The notes: generated by a model from the letters alone, not told the origin. Positions 33,299 through 42,383 are shown, counted from the stretch's first letter. The stretch: DNA of 64,000 nucleotides from Oligoflexus sp. (GCA_014377445.1 JACMPP010000099.1:1-64000), one strand, 5' to 3'. A program made the numbers and translations.

Positions 33299-34663
33299 AT
33301 GCAAGAGTCAGCAAAAATTCTTCTAGTGGACGACGATCAGGGTTTCCTGACCTTACTTTCGATGCGTTTGACGGCAGAAGGATTTCAAGTCGTTGCTGTC
33401 AACAGCGGTCAGGAATGTCTGGCTAAGATTGAAGCCTTTAAACCCGACGTCATGATCAGCGACCTGCGCATGGATACCATGGATGGGCTCGAGCTTTACG
33501 GTCGTGTGAATCGTCTCATGCCCTTCCTTCCCGTTATACTTATCACCGCTCACGGCACTATCAGCGATGCGGTTACCGCCACTCAACAGGGTGTGTTTTC
33601 ATTCCTGCCTAAACCAATCGATCGTCAGCAACTCCTGGACATTATCCATCAGGCGATCGAACAAAAGGGACGTTTGCTCGAGCCCTTTGATGAAAACGAC
33701 GACTTCGCCATGGTCACAAGAAACCCCAAGATGATCGATCTCCTCGAGCAGCTTCGGGTCGTCGCACCTTCGGAAGCCAGCGTTCTCGTCACCGGCGAAA
33801 GCGGCACGGGTAAAGAGCTTTTTGCGCGTGCGATTCACCAGGCCAGTACGAGGCGCAACGGACCTTTTGTGCCAATCAACTGCGGAGCGATTCCAGCCGA
33901 GCTACTCGAGTCAGAACTCTTTGGGCACGTGCGCGGGAGTTTCACCGGGGCGAACAAAGATCACCTTGGACTCTTCCAAACGGCTGAAGGCGGTACGCTC
34001 TTCCTCGACGAGATCGGTGACATGCCTCTGCCATTACAGGTCAAGCTGCTCAGAGTCCTGGAAGAAAAGAAGGTCCGTCCGGTCGGTAGCACAGTGTCCC
34101 TGCCCATCGACGTTCGCATAATTTCCGCGACCCACCACGACATGCCGGAAGCCATGGCTCTGAGGCAATTTCGTGAGGATCTCTATTATCGCCTGAACGT
34201 CATTCACTTCCGTTTGCCATCCCTCCGCGAACGGCGGGAGGATATCTCCCTCCTTGCCGAACTCTTTCTGATGCGCATAGCTTCGCGTCAAAAGCCGACC
34301 GTGCGGGCTTTCGCGGGCGGAGCATTGGAAGAACTCACCGCTGCCGACTGGCCTGGCAACATTCGCCAACTTTACAACGCCGTCGAGAAGATGATCATCC
34401 TCTCGCCCAGTCCCATCATTTCCGCGGCCCACGCCAGATGGAGTATCGGGCAGGTTGAAAGTGAAATTCCTTCGCTGGCCGAAGCGAAAAACCAATTTGA
34501 GAAAGACTATCTCGTCGAAACCCTGAAGATGACGCATGGCAACGTAAGCAAGGCTGCGCGCACGGCGAAGAGAAACCGAACTGACTTTTATAAATTGATG
34601 GCCCGGCATAAGTTGAATGCGGGCATGTTCAAATCACAGAAGCAGGCAGGAGTAAGTGAGTAA
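33299..34663 (+). CDS. GlrR/QseF-like sigma-54-dependent response regulator
   Basis: The ATG at 33299 follows GAGGG and starts the receiver domain directly (QESAKILLVDDDQGFLTLL); 454 residues. Receiver: acidic DDD near 11-13, phospho-acceptor Asp55 in ISDLRM, Thr/Lys sites downstream (ITAHG, PKPID). AAA+ domain: Walker A GESGTGKE (about 167), the sigma-54-contacting loop as GSFTGA (about 213; usual form GAFTGA), Walker B GGTLFLDEIGD and DIRQ-type arginine region. The C-terminal Fis-type HTH is GNVSKAARTAKRNRTDFYKL. It forms a two-component pair with the kinase at 31118. It should drive sigma-54 promoters, probably including its own at 33183. Confidence 0.93.
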   Translation: MQESAKILLVDDDQGFLTLLSMRLTAEGFQVVAVNSGQECLAKIEAFKPDVMISDLRMDTMDGLELYGRVNRLMPFLPVILITAHGTISDAVTATQQGVFSFLPKPIDRQQLLDIIHQAIEQKGRLLEPFDENDDFAMVTRNPKMIDLLEQLRVVAPSEASVLVTGESGTGKELFARAIHQASTRRNGPFVPINCGAIPAELLESELFGHVRGSFTGANKDHLGLFQTAEGGTLFLDEIGDMPLPLQVKLLRVLEEKKVRPVGSTVSLPIDVRIISATHHDMPEAMALRQFREDLYYRLNVIHFRLPSLRERREDISLLAELFLMRIASRQKPTVRAFAGGALEELTAADWPGNIRQLYNAVEKMIILSPSPIISAAHARWSIGQVESEIPSLAEAKNQFEKDYLVETLKMTHGNVSKAARTAKRNRTDFYKLMARHKLNAGMFKSQKQAGVSE

Positions 34664-34673
34664 ACGTGGGATA

Positions 34674-34698
34674 GAAATTTTGTGAAAAACAAAATTTC
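34674..34698. promoter_or_regulatory. Perfect AT-rich inverted repeat after glrR-like gene
   Basis: GAAATTTTGT and ACAAAATTTC are perfect 10-bp arms around GAAAA, 11 nt after the regulator stop. No T tract follows on either strand, so it is not a standard terminator. It may be an operator for the EF-hand gene downstream or a transcript-stabilising hairpin. Confidence 0.55.
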
Positions 34699-34849
34699 AA
34701 TTAGGACTTTCTTAGAAATCCACCGTGAATTGAAATAAAACGCAAGTTGAGTAAAAAAAGTTTTTGGAAATTTTTTCGGCTGTGGTAATTACGGTGTGTT
34801 CCAAACAAAGCCGTGCTTGGTGAGGAACTTTTCATTTTTCGGAGGTTTT

Positions 34850-35101
34850 ATGAAAAAGCTATTGGTTGCTTCGCTTCTCGTTTCTGGCGTTTCTTTCGCA
34901 GGTGCTAAAGGCGAAGACAAATTCAAAACTCTTGATAAAGACGCAGACGGCCAAGTTTCTGCTGAAGAAGCAGCTGGCGACAGCGAATTGACTGCACACT
35001 TTGCCACTCTCGACAAAAACGCTGACGGCAAACTCAGCGCTGACGAGTTCAAAGCTGCTGCTCCTGCCCACAAAGGTCACGACGCGAAAAAAGCTAAGTA
35101 A
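34850..35101 (+). CDS. Small exported EF-hand calcium-binding protein
   Basis: The ATG at 34850 follows GGAGG by 4-5 nt and gives 83 residues. A signal peptide (KKLLVASLLVSGVSFAGA) is followed by two EF-hand loops, DKDADGQVSAEE and DKNADGKLSADE. Each has the acidic and glycine positions needed for Ca2+ at loop positions 1, 3, 5, 6 and 12. The tail is Lys/His-rich (HKGHDAKKAK). It is probably periplasmic or secreted. An AT-rich leader of 186 bp separates it from the response regulator. Calcium buffering or sensing is inferred. Confidence 0.85.
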   Translation: MKKLLVASLLVSGVSFAGAKGEDKFKTLDKDADGQVSAEEAAGDSELTAHFATLDKNADGKLSADEFKAAAPAHKGHDAKKAK

Positions 35102-35130
35102 TTAGCTTTTTTCACTTGGTGAAAAGAAAG

Positions 35131-35160
35131 CGTCGGTCTTGATTGACCGGCGTTTTTTTT
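35131..35160 (+). terminator. Rho-independent terminator of the EF-hand gene
   Basis: CGTCGGTC pairs with GACCGGCG (one G-T pair) around TTGATT and is followed by eight T. Confidence 0.9.
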
Positions 35161-35194
35161 CGTTTAAAATTCTAAGTCTGATATCAAAACATTT

Positions 35195-35400
35195 TTAGGC
35201 CCGGAAGAAAGGCAACTGCACGGTCACGGCGGTCCCGCGTCCGGGATCGGATTCAAGGCGGATCGCTCCACCTAGGGTATCCACGAGTTTTTTTGCATAG
35301 CTGATGCGAGTCTCGAGCCTACAGAATTTCCCTTCGGTTCAGCGGCCTTCTCAAGAACTATATCCGCCTTGAGAAGAACTGCACGCAAAAAACGAAAACC
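35195..35400 (-). pseudogene. Decayed C-terminus of a histidine kinase
   Basis: On the minus strand, ending at TAA 35197-35195, the last 35 codons read ISYAKKLVDTLGGAIRLESD followed by PGRGTAVTVQLPF: the G2-box helix and final strands of a HATPase domain. Further upstream the matching frame shifts; another frame reads LEKAAEPKGNSVGSRL, which looks like the preceding GTRLG-type box. No intact kinase gene continues upstream, because the DUF155 gene ends at 35419. It is therefore a remnant with at least one frameshift and a large deletion. Confidence 0.7.
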
Positions 35401-35418
35401 GACCTAAACCCAGGCCTA

Positions 35419-36207
35419 TTAACGAAAGAACGACATGATAATTTCGACCAAGATGAGCAGGACGATGGCCACTTCCAGCCAGTAGAGCCTCCGGTCCCGC
35501 ACGGTATCGACGATGACTTCCAGAGTCTGCTGAATGAGATGGAGTTTATATTCCAGGGCCTGGAAACGCTCCGGGAGATCAAACATGGCCCGAAGGTCGC
35601 CGTAGATATCATCCATGACCTTATCTTCCCAAATCAGGTCAGGCTTATCGAGCAAGTGGAGGACACGAATGACCGAACTGCGCAGCGAAAGTGAGGCTGC
35701 GATCTGTCGATTGATAGGGGCGGGCATCACGCCGAGCGTCCCAGTTTCGCGAAGTTGTTTGAGGAGGGTATCCACCTGGCTCCAGGATTCCTCGACGAGA
35801 GATTCATAGTACTCCATCGAAGTACTTTGCGCCAAAGTAGATGCGATGACTTCCATACGATCGTTGCTTAATCGGTCGATCAGGAGGCGATTGAATTCCA
35901 CGATCGCCGGTCCCGGTCTCTCCAAAACAGCGAAGGTTTCGCTAAATCGGGGTTTTAATCCAGGGATACTCGAGAGATCGAGTAGTTTCTTGAGTTGGAG
36001 GCTCTGTTCGTCTTCGGACACGTTCCAAAAAACCACGGAACCGTGATTGAAAATAAAGATGTAGCCATCATCACCTATTTTGTTGATGAGAGTGGCTCTT
36101 GGGTCGATGGAAGATTGGTCCGCTTGGTAGGCCGCAGCGACTTCGGTGGTGTTGATGCTGTGTGAGAAGACGAAGGAGCGAAGGAGATGCGTTCGGCTGC
36201 TATCCAT
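35419..36207 (-). CDS. RMD1/DUF155 family protein with a C-terminal membrane anchor
   Basis: A 262-residue protein. The body shows DUF155 features (GYIFIFNHGSVVFWNVSEDEQ; EVIASTLAQSTSMEYYESLVEES; DKPDLIWEDKVMDDIYGDLRAMFDL) and ends in one membrane helix (LYWLEVAIVLLILVEIIMSFF). This matches the yeast Rmd1/Sif2 family, whose members sit in membranes and whose biochemical role is unknown. The ATG at 36207 follows GAGG by 10 nt. It ends next to the decayed kinase remnant and does not obviously belong to an operon. Confidence 0.85.
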   Translation of the reverse strand: MDSSRTHLLRSFVFSHSINTTEVAAAYQADQSSIDPRATLINKIGDDGYIFIFNHGSVVFWNVSEDEQSLQLKKLLDLSSIPGLKPRFSETFAVLERPGPAIVEFNRLLIDRLSNDRMEVIASTLAQSTSMEYYESLVEESWSQVDTLLKQLRETGTLGVMPAPINRQIAASLSLRSSVIRVLHLLDKPDLIWEDKVMDDIYGDLRAMFDLPERFQALEYKLHLIQQTLEVIVDTVRDRRLYWLEVAIVLLILVEIIMSFFR

Positions 36208-36264
36208 AAAGGCAGTTCCTCGGCTTCAGATGAATGATCTCTTTCATCATAGCGGGTCTGGAGG

Positions 36265-36293
36265 GAGGCTTACAATATCAGGATGTAAGCCTC
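36265..36293. terminator. Perfect inverted repeat after the large TPR gene
   Basis: GAGGCTTACA and TGTAAGCCTC form a 10-bp stem with a 9-nt loop, 7 nt beyond the end of the TPR gene. No T tract follows on the minus strand, so it is either a weak terminator or a 3'-end-protecting hairpin. Confidence 0.5.
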
Positions 36294-36299
36294 ATTATC

Positions 36300-39236
36300 T
36301 TAGTGAGCCATGGAGTCTTCATACTCGAGGGATTTGGTGATCTCCTCCTTCCAGCTTGGTGTAGTGGTGCCTTGCTTTGCCAAACGCAGAGCCTGGTCGC
36401 CATAGTCTTTTTTGGATTGTTGAACCTTGCTTACCTGAAGCTGTTTAAAGACTTTGAAGCTGTTAACCCGTTTCGCGCCAAGAGTTTCAGCAATTTGAAT
36501 CTTCTCAATCGCCTCCAGGCCCTGCTTTGCGATGGTCGTGAGCTTCAACATCGCCGGAGCGCAGTATGCTGTGATTCCGATCTGGCAAACATTCAGGTAG
36601 TTCTTACGCTCATCTTCGAAGCGAGCGTAGTATTTCTTGACTGTTCCTTCGGGATCTCTAAGTTGCAGGTTGCTCTCATTGTTGACAATGACCTTGCCCA
36701 ATATTTCCGCACGTCGGTAGCGGATGTAGCCAATCGCTTCCAGGACCTCTTTGCTGCTTTTGGAGATCGCAGTCAGCTTGGGTTCGATGTCGTTCATGGC
36801 TTTCAGGTCTTTGCTGTTGGCGATAAAGCGACCTATGAAAGCGTAAGCATGGTAGCTCGAAGGATCGTTGGCTGCGGCCAACTGGATGATTCTTTTAGCA
36901 GACTCATTGGCTTCTTTGGCTTCGCCGAACTGATCTTCGATTTCCATCGCGCGAACCGCGGCTTTCAACTGGAGGTCTTTGGCAACCTTGGGCGAAAGAC
37001 TTTGCTCGCGGTATAGACGTGAAGCCCAACCGTAGAGTTTGCGTTTGAAGTAGAGTTCGGCAAGAGTTGTGCGAATCTGTGGCACATTGCTCTCATTCTT
37101 ATAATCAGTCAGGTACTTCGTGTAGAAGTAAAAACCATATTCCCAAGTGTTGCGATCGGCTGCTGCCCAGTCACCCGCCTGGAGAATAAGTTTGGTGCGG
37201 AGCGGGTATTTCGGGAACTTTTCAGTGATGTTTTTACAGACGTTCAATGCCGGGACCAGTTTGTTCAAACCTTTGTAGGCAAAGGCTAAGGAGTGTCCGG
37301 CTGAGGCATAGCGTGGCTCACTTGGGAATACGATGCTGAATTCCTCAAGAAACTTCACAGCTTTTTGGAAACCGTTCTTAGCCAGAGCCTCCGTGCCGCC
37401 CTTGAAGAGCGCATCAGCCAGGAATGGCTTGTAATTAAGGGCTACACCTTTGACGCTTGGATTCACTTTCTTGCTGGCGAAGAGGTGACTCATATCGACA
37501 ACATCATCCCAACGTTTGGCCTCGTAGAATTCATGGAGGAGAAGGCCACCGGCATCTTGCGCGTACTTGGTCGTGGCATCGGCCTTAAGGCCTTTAAGCC
37601 AAAGAATTTCGGCGTCTTTGGGACGATTCAGGGCGCGTTGGAGAAGTCCGACGTGAGACAGGATCATCCAGTCGCCGCCGTTTTTAATTGTGCTCACTGT
37701 CTCGTAGATGGACAGGAGTTTGGTGCGCTCAGGCACCTTGTCTTTTGATTTGTTGGCAAAGTCGGGCTGCGCCGGCCAGCTTGCCAGTTGGCTTTGGGCT
37801 TCAACCGCGAAAAGGTAGTTTTTCAAAGGTTGGTCTTTGGCGATATCAAGGTAACTGTCGACTGCTTCGTTGTACATTTTAAGACTGCGGTAAAGGAGCG
37901 CGAGTTTGCTCTTCAAAGGGTAGGCGATTGCACGGTCGTTCTCGCTTTTAAGATATTTGCTTGTGAATTGGATGGCCATCGTTTGTTGGGGCTTGGTACC
38001 TTTAGGGTTCAAAGCCAGGTCGAGGCTGCCATCGAGAACTTTGCGGTAAGCGTCACCGAGAGTTGAATAAAAGCCTTTTTTGCCTTGGGGGGCATACTTC
38101 GTCCGGAGCGCAGTGAAGCTGCCTTCGAGTTCAGCGAGGTTGCCGCTTTTTTGGAAGACGAGAATGTCGAGTTCCCAGATGCGGCTGTCGATTGCCGCGA
38201 GTTGTTCGCCTTTTGGATAAGCTTCGGCGATCTTTTTGTAGAGCGCTGAGGCTTGTTTGTAGTTTTGAGCTGTGAGTTCGATCAAAGCGTCGCGTTCACG
38301 GAGAAAGTCGACGGGTGCGATCCCGGGAAAGCCTTCTTTAAGGAAGGGGGGGACGCGCGCTGTGGGAGATTGATTGGCTTTGGACCAGATGAAGGCTGCG
38401 CTGTTCATAACGAGGTGTTGAAGACCCAGCGGCATGCCTCGGGCCAGTTGCACGCAATAGATGAGTTTGCCTTCCGCTGATGGCTTAACGGTCGAAAGAG
38501 GAGCTCCCTCGGCGTCGAGGCCGTAGTCGGATAGAGCTTCGCTGAGTTTGATGGCAAGGCGCCCGTAGATCGAGACTTCATTGGAGACTTTGCTCATGGT
38601 TTGAAGGCCCTGGGCGGCTGTCGTGGGAGACATTGCCAGGGAATAGCCAACCAGGAGTTCGATCGAGTTCAGCAAATCCTTATTGTTTTTGAGCTTGTCT
38701 TTCAAGGGGATCAGGTCAGAGATTCCGTCTGTTCCATCGGTGCGAATGAATTTACCGAGTTTGGAGTAAAATTGAGCCTGAGCGGTAAATGCAGGATTTT
38801 TGCTGAGTTCCGCATAGGTCGCCGCCGATTTTTCCAGTTGTTCACCCAGTGCTTTCACACGGTCGCGGTTTTCTTTAAGCTGCGTATGGCCCATAAAGAA
38901 TTGGAGCAGTGTCAACTGATCTTTGTAGAGTGTGTTATTGGTCGCGATCTTCGCATCCTGCTCGCCCTGGTTCTTCACAGCCTCCTGGGTGACGGCGAAG
39001 AGCTGGTTCGCTTCCTCTTGCGAGGCAAGCTTTCTGGAATCCTTCTCCATGGCGGATAGGCTCAAGAGGTAAGGAATATTGAGAGTGAGCTCATGACTGA
39101 TGATAGGCTCGTAGCTTTGTCCCAGCTTTTGATTTTGCGCATAGAGCTTGGGTAGGCTCAAAGAACCAGCCAAGATAATTAGGAAGCCAAGAATTTTTGC
39201 CGTCGTTTGCTTCTGGTTCTGCTTCTGCTTCTTCAT
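36300..39236 (-). CDS. Large exported TPR-like repeat protein
   Basis: Starting at the ATG at 39236 the product is 978 residues. The N-terminus is basic then hydrophobic (KILGFLIILAGSLSLPKLYAQ), a signal peptide. The rest is a superhelix of TPR/SEL1-like helix pairs (YKQASALYKKIAEAYPKGEQ; MYNEAVDSYLDIAKDQPLKN; FQKAVKFLEEFSIVFPSEPR; LVPALNVCKNITEKFPKYPL). Such repeats in deltaproteobacteria-type genomes serve as periplasmic scaffolds, for example in motility or envelope machines; no specific complex can be named. It follows the TPR gene at 39344 with a 107-bp gap, so the two are probably one unit. Confidence 0.75.
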   Translation of the reverse strand: MKKQKQNQKQTTAKILGFLIILAGSLSLPKLYAQNQKLGQSYEPIISHELTLNIPYLLSLSAMEKDSRKLASQEEANQLFAVTQEAVKNQGEQDAKIATNNTLYKDQLTLLQFFMGHTQLKENRDRVKALGEQLEKSAATYAELSKNPAFTAQAQFYSKLGKFIRTDGTDGISDLIPLKDKLKNNKDLLNSIELLVGYSLAMSPTTAAQGLQTMSKVSNEVSIYGRLAIKLSEALSDYGLDAEGAPLSTVKPSAEGKLIYCVQLARGMPLGLQHLVMNSAAFIWSKANQSPTARVPPFLKEGFPGIAPVDFLRERDALIELTAQNYKQASALYKKIAEAYPKGEQLAAIDSRIWELDILVFQKSGNLAELEGSFTALRTKYAPQGKKGFYSTLGDAYRKVLDGSLDLALNPKGTKPQQTMAIQFTSKYLKSENDRAIAYPLKSKLALLYRSLKMYNEAVDSYLDIAKDQPLKNYLFAVEAQSQLASWPAQPDFANKSKDKVPERTKLLSIYETVSTIKNGGDWMILSHVGLLQRALNRPKDAEILWLKGLKADATTKYAQDAGGLLLHEFYEAKRWDDVVDMSHLFASKKVNPSVKGVALNYKPFLADALFKGGTEALAKNGFQKAVKFLEEFSIVFPSEPRYASAGHSLAFAYKGLNKLVPALNVCKNITEKFPKYPLRTKLILQAGDWAAADRNTWEYGFYFYTKYLTDYKNESNVPQIRTTLAELYFKRKLYGWASRLYREQSLSPKVAKDLQLKAAVRAMEIEDQFGEAKEANESAKRIIQLAAANDPSSYHAYAFIGRFIANSKDLKAMNDIEPKLTAISKSSKEVLEAIGYIRYRRAEILGKVIVNNESNLQLRDPEGTVKKYYARFEDERKNYLNVCQIGITAYCAPAMLKLTTIAKQGLEAIEKIQIAETLGAKRVNSFKVFKQLQVSKVQQSKKDYGDQALRLAKQGTTTPSWKEEITKSLEYEDSMAH

Positions 39237-39343
39237 GCTTTTCTCTATCGTTGGTAAGAAACGTAAACTCGTACGCAAGCCCTATCGGAGGCTTCGATTG
39301 AAACCTTAGTTTACGAAAGCTTTAGGTCTGTAAAAAATTGGAA

Positions 39344-40342
39344 TTACTTGAGTTGTGCCTGCCAGGAAAGACCGAAGGTCCCGCCTTGGTTGTTGGCTTG
39401 AACGATGGGGTTGAGGCTTTGCTGAGGGCTGGAGTGCCCTGCGGTTCCACGTGAAGATGATTTGGGGAAGAGGAATGATTCGGCAATGCTCAAGCCCCAG
39501 ATGGTGACGAAGCCGGCGAGAGCCATATTTTTCTGGCCCTTAACCTTGGTGATGAAGCGGTTATTCTTGCTGTAAAAGGCCTCGCGCTGTTCATCGGTCA
39601 AGCCCTCTTTACTGACGACAATAGCATTGAGGCCTCGGTGGTCTTTGATCGTTTTGTCGGCATCAATCATCGAATAAAGGGTGAAGATCTGGAGAGCGGC
39701 GACGCCGCCGGCGAGGAAATACTTGTCGTTGTGAACCTGGGGAAGCCCAAAGGGCAGGAACTGCATAAACGATATTTTTCGCGATTTATCATCGACGACG
39801 ATACTGCTGTCGGCGAGTCCCATGATGCTTTCGCTGCCTTTGGCTTTGGCCGTCTTCTTCTTTTTGGTTTTAGGTTTTGCCGTTTCGGAAAAACTGGATT
39901 GGGGCTGAGTTTGAGCCTGGGGTTTGCCTGGGTTTGGTGCCGAGCCGAAGGCAACGCTTGGCGGCTGAACAGCTTTTTGCTTCTTTTTGAGTTCTGATCC
40001 AATGCGGGCCTTGATACCGCTGAAGAAGGTGATCACGCTGGGATCGAGCACATCTTCGGATTCGATGGTGATGCCGCTGTCGCTTTTGAGCGCCTTGGCA
40101 AAGCTCTGCTGGGCGTTTTTCTTATCGCCGCGCATGTACTGACAGATACCGATGTATTTAAGCAGTACGGCTTTGTCTTCATCAACAGTAGCTTTGCGAA
40201 GGGCGTTTTTGAACTGGAGCTCGGCCACGGGAAATTGATTTCGCACATAGGACTGATATCCGTCTTCGAAAGTTTGGGCGTAAGCCGGCAAACTTAACAA
40301 AAGACAGCCCAGTATAAGGCTCATCAACCAACGTTTGGTCAT
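39344..40342 (-). CDS. Exported TPR protein with C-terminal membrane helices
   Basis: A 332-residue protein with a signal peptide (SLILGCLLLSLPAYAQ), two TPR units (YQSYVRNQFPVAELQFKNAL; AVLLKYIGICQYMRGDKKNA) and a lysine/proline-rich linker (ETAKPKTKKKKTAKAKG). A domain with PFGLPQVHNDKYFLAGGVAALQ and two hydrophobic segments follows (the DUF5683-like layout of small membrane tails). The ATG follows AAGGAG. It precedes the large TPR gene in the same direction. Both probably act together at the envelope; the function is unknown. Confidence 0.72.
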   Translation of the reverse strand: MTKRWLMSLILGCLLLSLPAYAQTFEDGYQSYVRNQFPVAELQFKNALRKATVDEDKAVLLKYIGICQYMRGDKKNAQQSFAKALKSDSGITIESEDVLDPSVITFFSGIKARIGSELKKKQKAVQPPSVAFGSAPNPGKPQAQTQPQSSFSETAKPKTKKKKTAKAKGSESIMGLADSSIVVDDKSRKISFMQFLPFGLPQVHNDKYFLAGGVAALQIFTLYSMIDADKTIKDHRGLNAIVVSKEGLTDEQREAFYSKNNRFITKVKGQKNMALAGFVTIWGLSIAESFLFPKSSSRGTAGHSSPQQSLNPIVQANNQGGTFGLSWQAQLK

Positions 40343-40599
40343 TCAAGACTCCTTGTCCTAGGGGAAGCTTTCGGCAGAAAAGTGTCCAACCTGAGCCAGG
40401 TTGCGGTTTTTTTTAAGCTGACAGCCTTCCGGGACCCCTTCAAATCCTGAACTATCCTGGGAAATCTAGGTATTCTTTCTCTTTGGTCGACTCAAGTTTC
40501 CCCGATCCTGTCCGATATCGGGACGATAGCAGCAGCGCTCTCATCGATTGAGCTTTTCTTGATCGGGCAGCTTGGGGCGGATGACAGTAGGAACATCTT

Positions 40600-40830
40600 A
40601 TGTCCGATTCATATTCCGGCGACAAAATACTATCGAGACAAAGGGTCTGCGCCAAATGCCGTTCGTTTGTCACGCTCGAACGCATCAATGAAAAGCAGTA
40701 CAGTTGCCCTCTTTGCGGTCAAAGGCTCAACGCCTACGTCAATCTCCAGCCTAAGATCACGTTCGAAGAAATTCAGGCCCTGGTGAAAAGCCAACACGTA
40801 AGCAAGCGGGCCAGACCGGAAGGCGCGTGA
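40600..40830 (+). CDS. Small zinc-ribbon protein
   Basis: A 76-residue protein with two CxxC knuckles, RVCAKCRSFVTLER and YSCPLCGQRLNA, 21 residues apart: a classic zinc ribbon. The C-terminal half is helical (TFEEIQALVKSQHVSKRARPEG). Zinc ribbons of this size bind nucleic acid or protein partners. The ATG follows AGGA by 8 nt. It is divergent from the TPR gene pair. Confidence 0.7.
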   Translation: MSDSYSGDKILSRQRVCAKCRSFVTLERINEKQYSCPLCGQRLNAYVNLQPKITFEEIQALVKSQHVSKRARPEGA

Positions 40831-41262
40831 GTTCCGTTTGCCTCGAAAAAATTTTCCAATACTTCGCACGAGATACATCCTCTAAATATCCCTTTGTTTG
40901 CAAGATAATAAATTGATTTCACTGACGATTTTCATCCTTATGATTCATCGCTAATTTTGTCATGGCCCATGGCGACGGCAAAAGTATTGCCTACGATTTC
41001 AAAAAAGCCGCATGGTCTTCTGTGCACACGAATCCAACCACTGCCGACTACATTTCTCTCTATGACTTTCGTGAGGCTGGATTCTTCGGAACGACGGCCG
41101 ATGTCCTCAGTTTTCGAAGAACTTCTCAGCCTTGGCGCTGGAGAGGTTTTTCCATATTTGGGAAATGTTTCCGCTTCTTAATTGCCTAGAGAAGTAATGG
41201 CCTGGGCCAAGTAATATACGTCTGATATATATTGGAGATTGCTCGGCAGGGAGAGACAGGGA
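40831..41262. other. Intergenic region with a weak small frame
   Basis: A plus-strand frame at 40962-41189 could encode 75 residues (MAHGDGKSIAYDFKKAAW...), but it lacks a ribosome site and resembles no family. The rest is AT-rich with TATATATT near 41226, which may be the promoter of the reductase gene downstream. Confidence 0.3.
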
Positions 41263-42135
41263 ATGCAAGAAGGTTCGGTTGCGATCGTCGGTGCGGGTGC
41301 GGTTGGTCAAATGTTGGCATTTTTCATGCGATCCGTTGGAGTGTCAAATGTCGTGTGTTACGGGCGTCACGGGCCGGTCGCTCTCTCCGGCCGCGTTCTC
41401 TTTCAAGATCAATCCACGACCCTTGGCAGCGATTTAACGGCGCCTTCGCATCAACTTTGGCTCTTTGCCACCAAGGCTTATGATCTTGTTCCAGCCCTTG
41501 AACAGTGGTTGCCGAAGGTCGAGGGAACGACACCCCTTTCGATTTTATCCAATGGATTTATAGAGCCTGAATTATCGGGAATAAGGTTTCGCTTTCCTCA
41601 GCACGAGCTGCGCAAAGGTGTCGTAAGTCGAGGTGCGCGAATGTTGGCCGACGGAACTTTGGCCTTGAGTCCAAAGGGTGAAATTCGCTGGGGGGGAGCC
41701 AATGATGTTCAGGCCTTTGAGCGAAGTCTTATGCAGGCGCTTGCCAGCAAAGGCTTTGTCTGGGATCCCGAGGTGTGCAAGGCGCGCAAGGAGAAGTGGT
41801 TTTGTAACACCGTGCTCAATACACTTTGCGGCGTTTACCGCTTAAAACGCAATGCAGATGCTGAAGAACAAAAGGAATACGCTGAACTGTGTCACGAAGT
41901 CTACGAACTTGGTCTGGAGTTTTGGCCGGAATGGAAAGGTCAGGAAGAGTTTTTGCGCAAGAAATTAGCGGCGCTGGTTGCGACCACGGCTGACAATGAG
42001 AACTCCATGGCAGTCGATATGAGGCTAGGACGAAAGACTGAGGCAGCATTTCTTTCCGGTCACGTTCTCCGTTTTCAGGATGGAGAACGTCGCTTTCCCC
42101 TTCTCTCTCATCTGCATGCTCAACTCCTAGGTTGA
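41263..42135 (+). CDS. Ketopantoate-reductase-like (ApbA/PanE family) dehydrogenase
   Basis: The ATG at 41263 follows an AGGGA-type site; 290 residues. The N-terminal Rossmann fold has the dinucleotide motif IVGAGAVGQMLAFFM. The C-terminal helical domain contains KARKEKWFCNTVLNTLCGVY (the conserved K and N of the active site) and later DNENSMAVDMRLGRKTE, the ENSSM-D equivalent with E and S. PanE reduces 2-dehydropantoate with NADPH in pantothenate synthesis. No panB or panC is nearby and the family contains other 2-oxoacid reductases, so the true substrate is uncertain. Confidence 0.82.
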   Translation: MQEGSVAIVGAGAVGQMLAFFMRSVGVSNVVCYGRHGPVALSGRVLFQDQSTTLGSDLTAPSHQLWLFATKAYDLVPALEQWLPKVEGTTPLSILSNGFIEPELSGIRFRFPQHELRKGVVSRGARMLADGTLALSPKGEIRWGGANDVQAFERSLMQALASKGFVWDPEVCKARKEKWFCNTVLNTLCGVYRLKRNADAEEQKEYAELCHEVYELGLEFWPEWKGQEEFLRKKLAALVATTADNENSMAVDMRLGRKTEAAFLSGHVLRFQDGERRFPLLSHLHAQLLG

Positions 42136-42305
42136 ACGTCTAAACTCAGCACTTAGACATAGTACATCGGACTCGCATGCCCGTTTTGATAGACTCGGAA
42201 AGTAATGGCGACTTAAGAAAAACGATAGGCATCACATTTTACTTTTCAGTTGCCACTTGGTTTTTGTATGCTGAGGTTTCAGGTGTCAGATAGCTTATTT
42301 AAGAT

Positions 42306-42340
42306 CCCCGTTCAATGGACTCCATTGAACGGGGTTTTTC
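42306..42340 (+). terminator. Strong rho-independent terminator
   Basis: CCCCGTTCAATGG pairs perfectly over 13 bp with CCATTGAACGGGG around ACT, followed by TTTTTC. It lies 170 nt after the reductase gene. Confidence 0.92.
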
Positions 42341-42383
42341 CTTTCTGTCGTTTTTGTACTTCGCATCAAAGGTCGGCTTCTCG

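Noticed and set aside
36234-37016. 260-residue plus-strand frame
   Set aside because: Antisense to the large TPR gene; Phe/Leu/Val-rich composition typical of a reverse frame.
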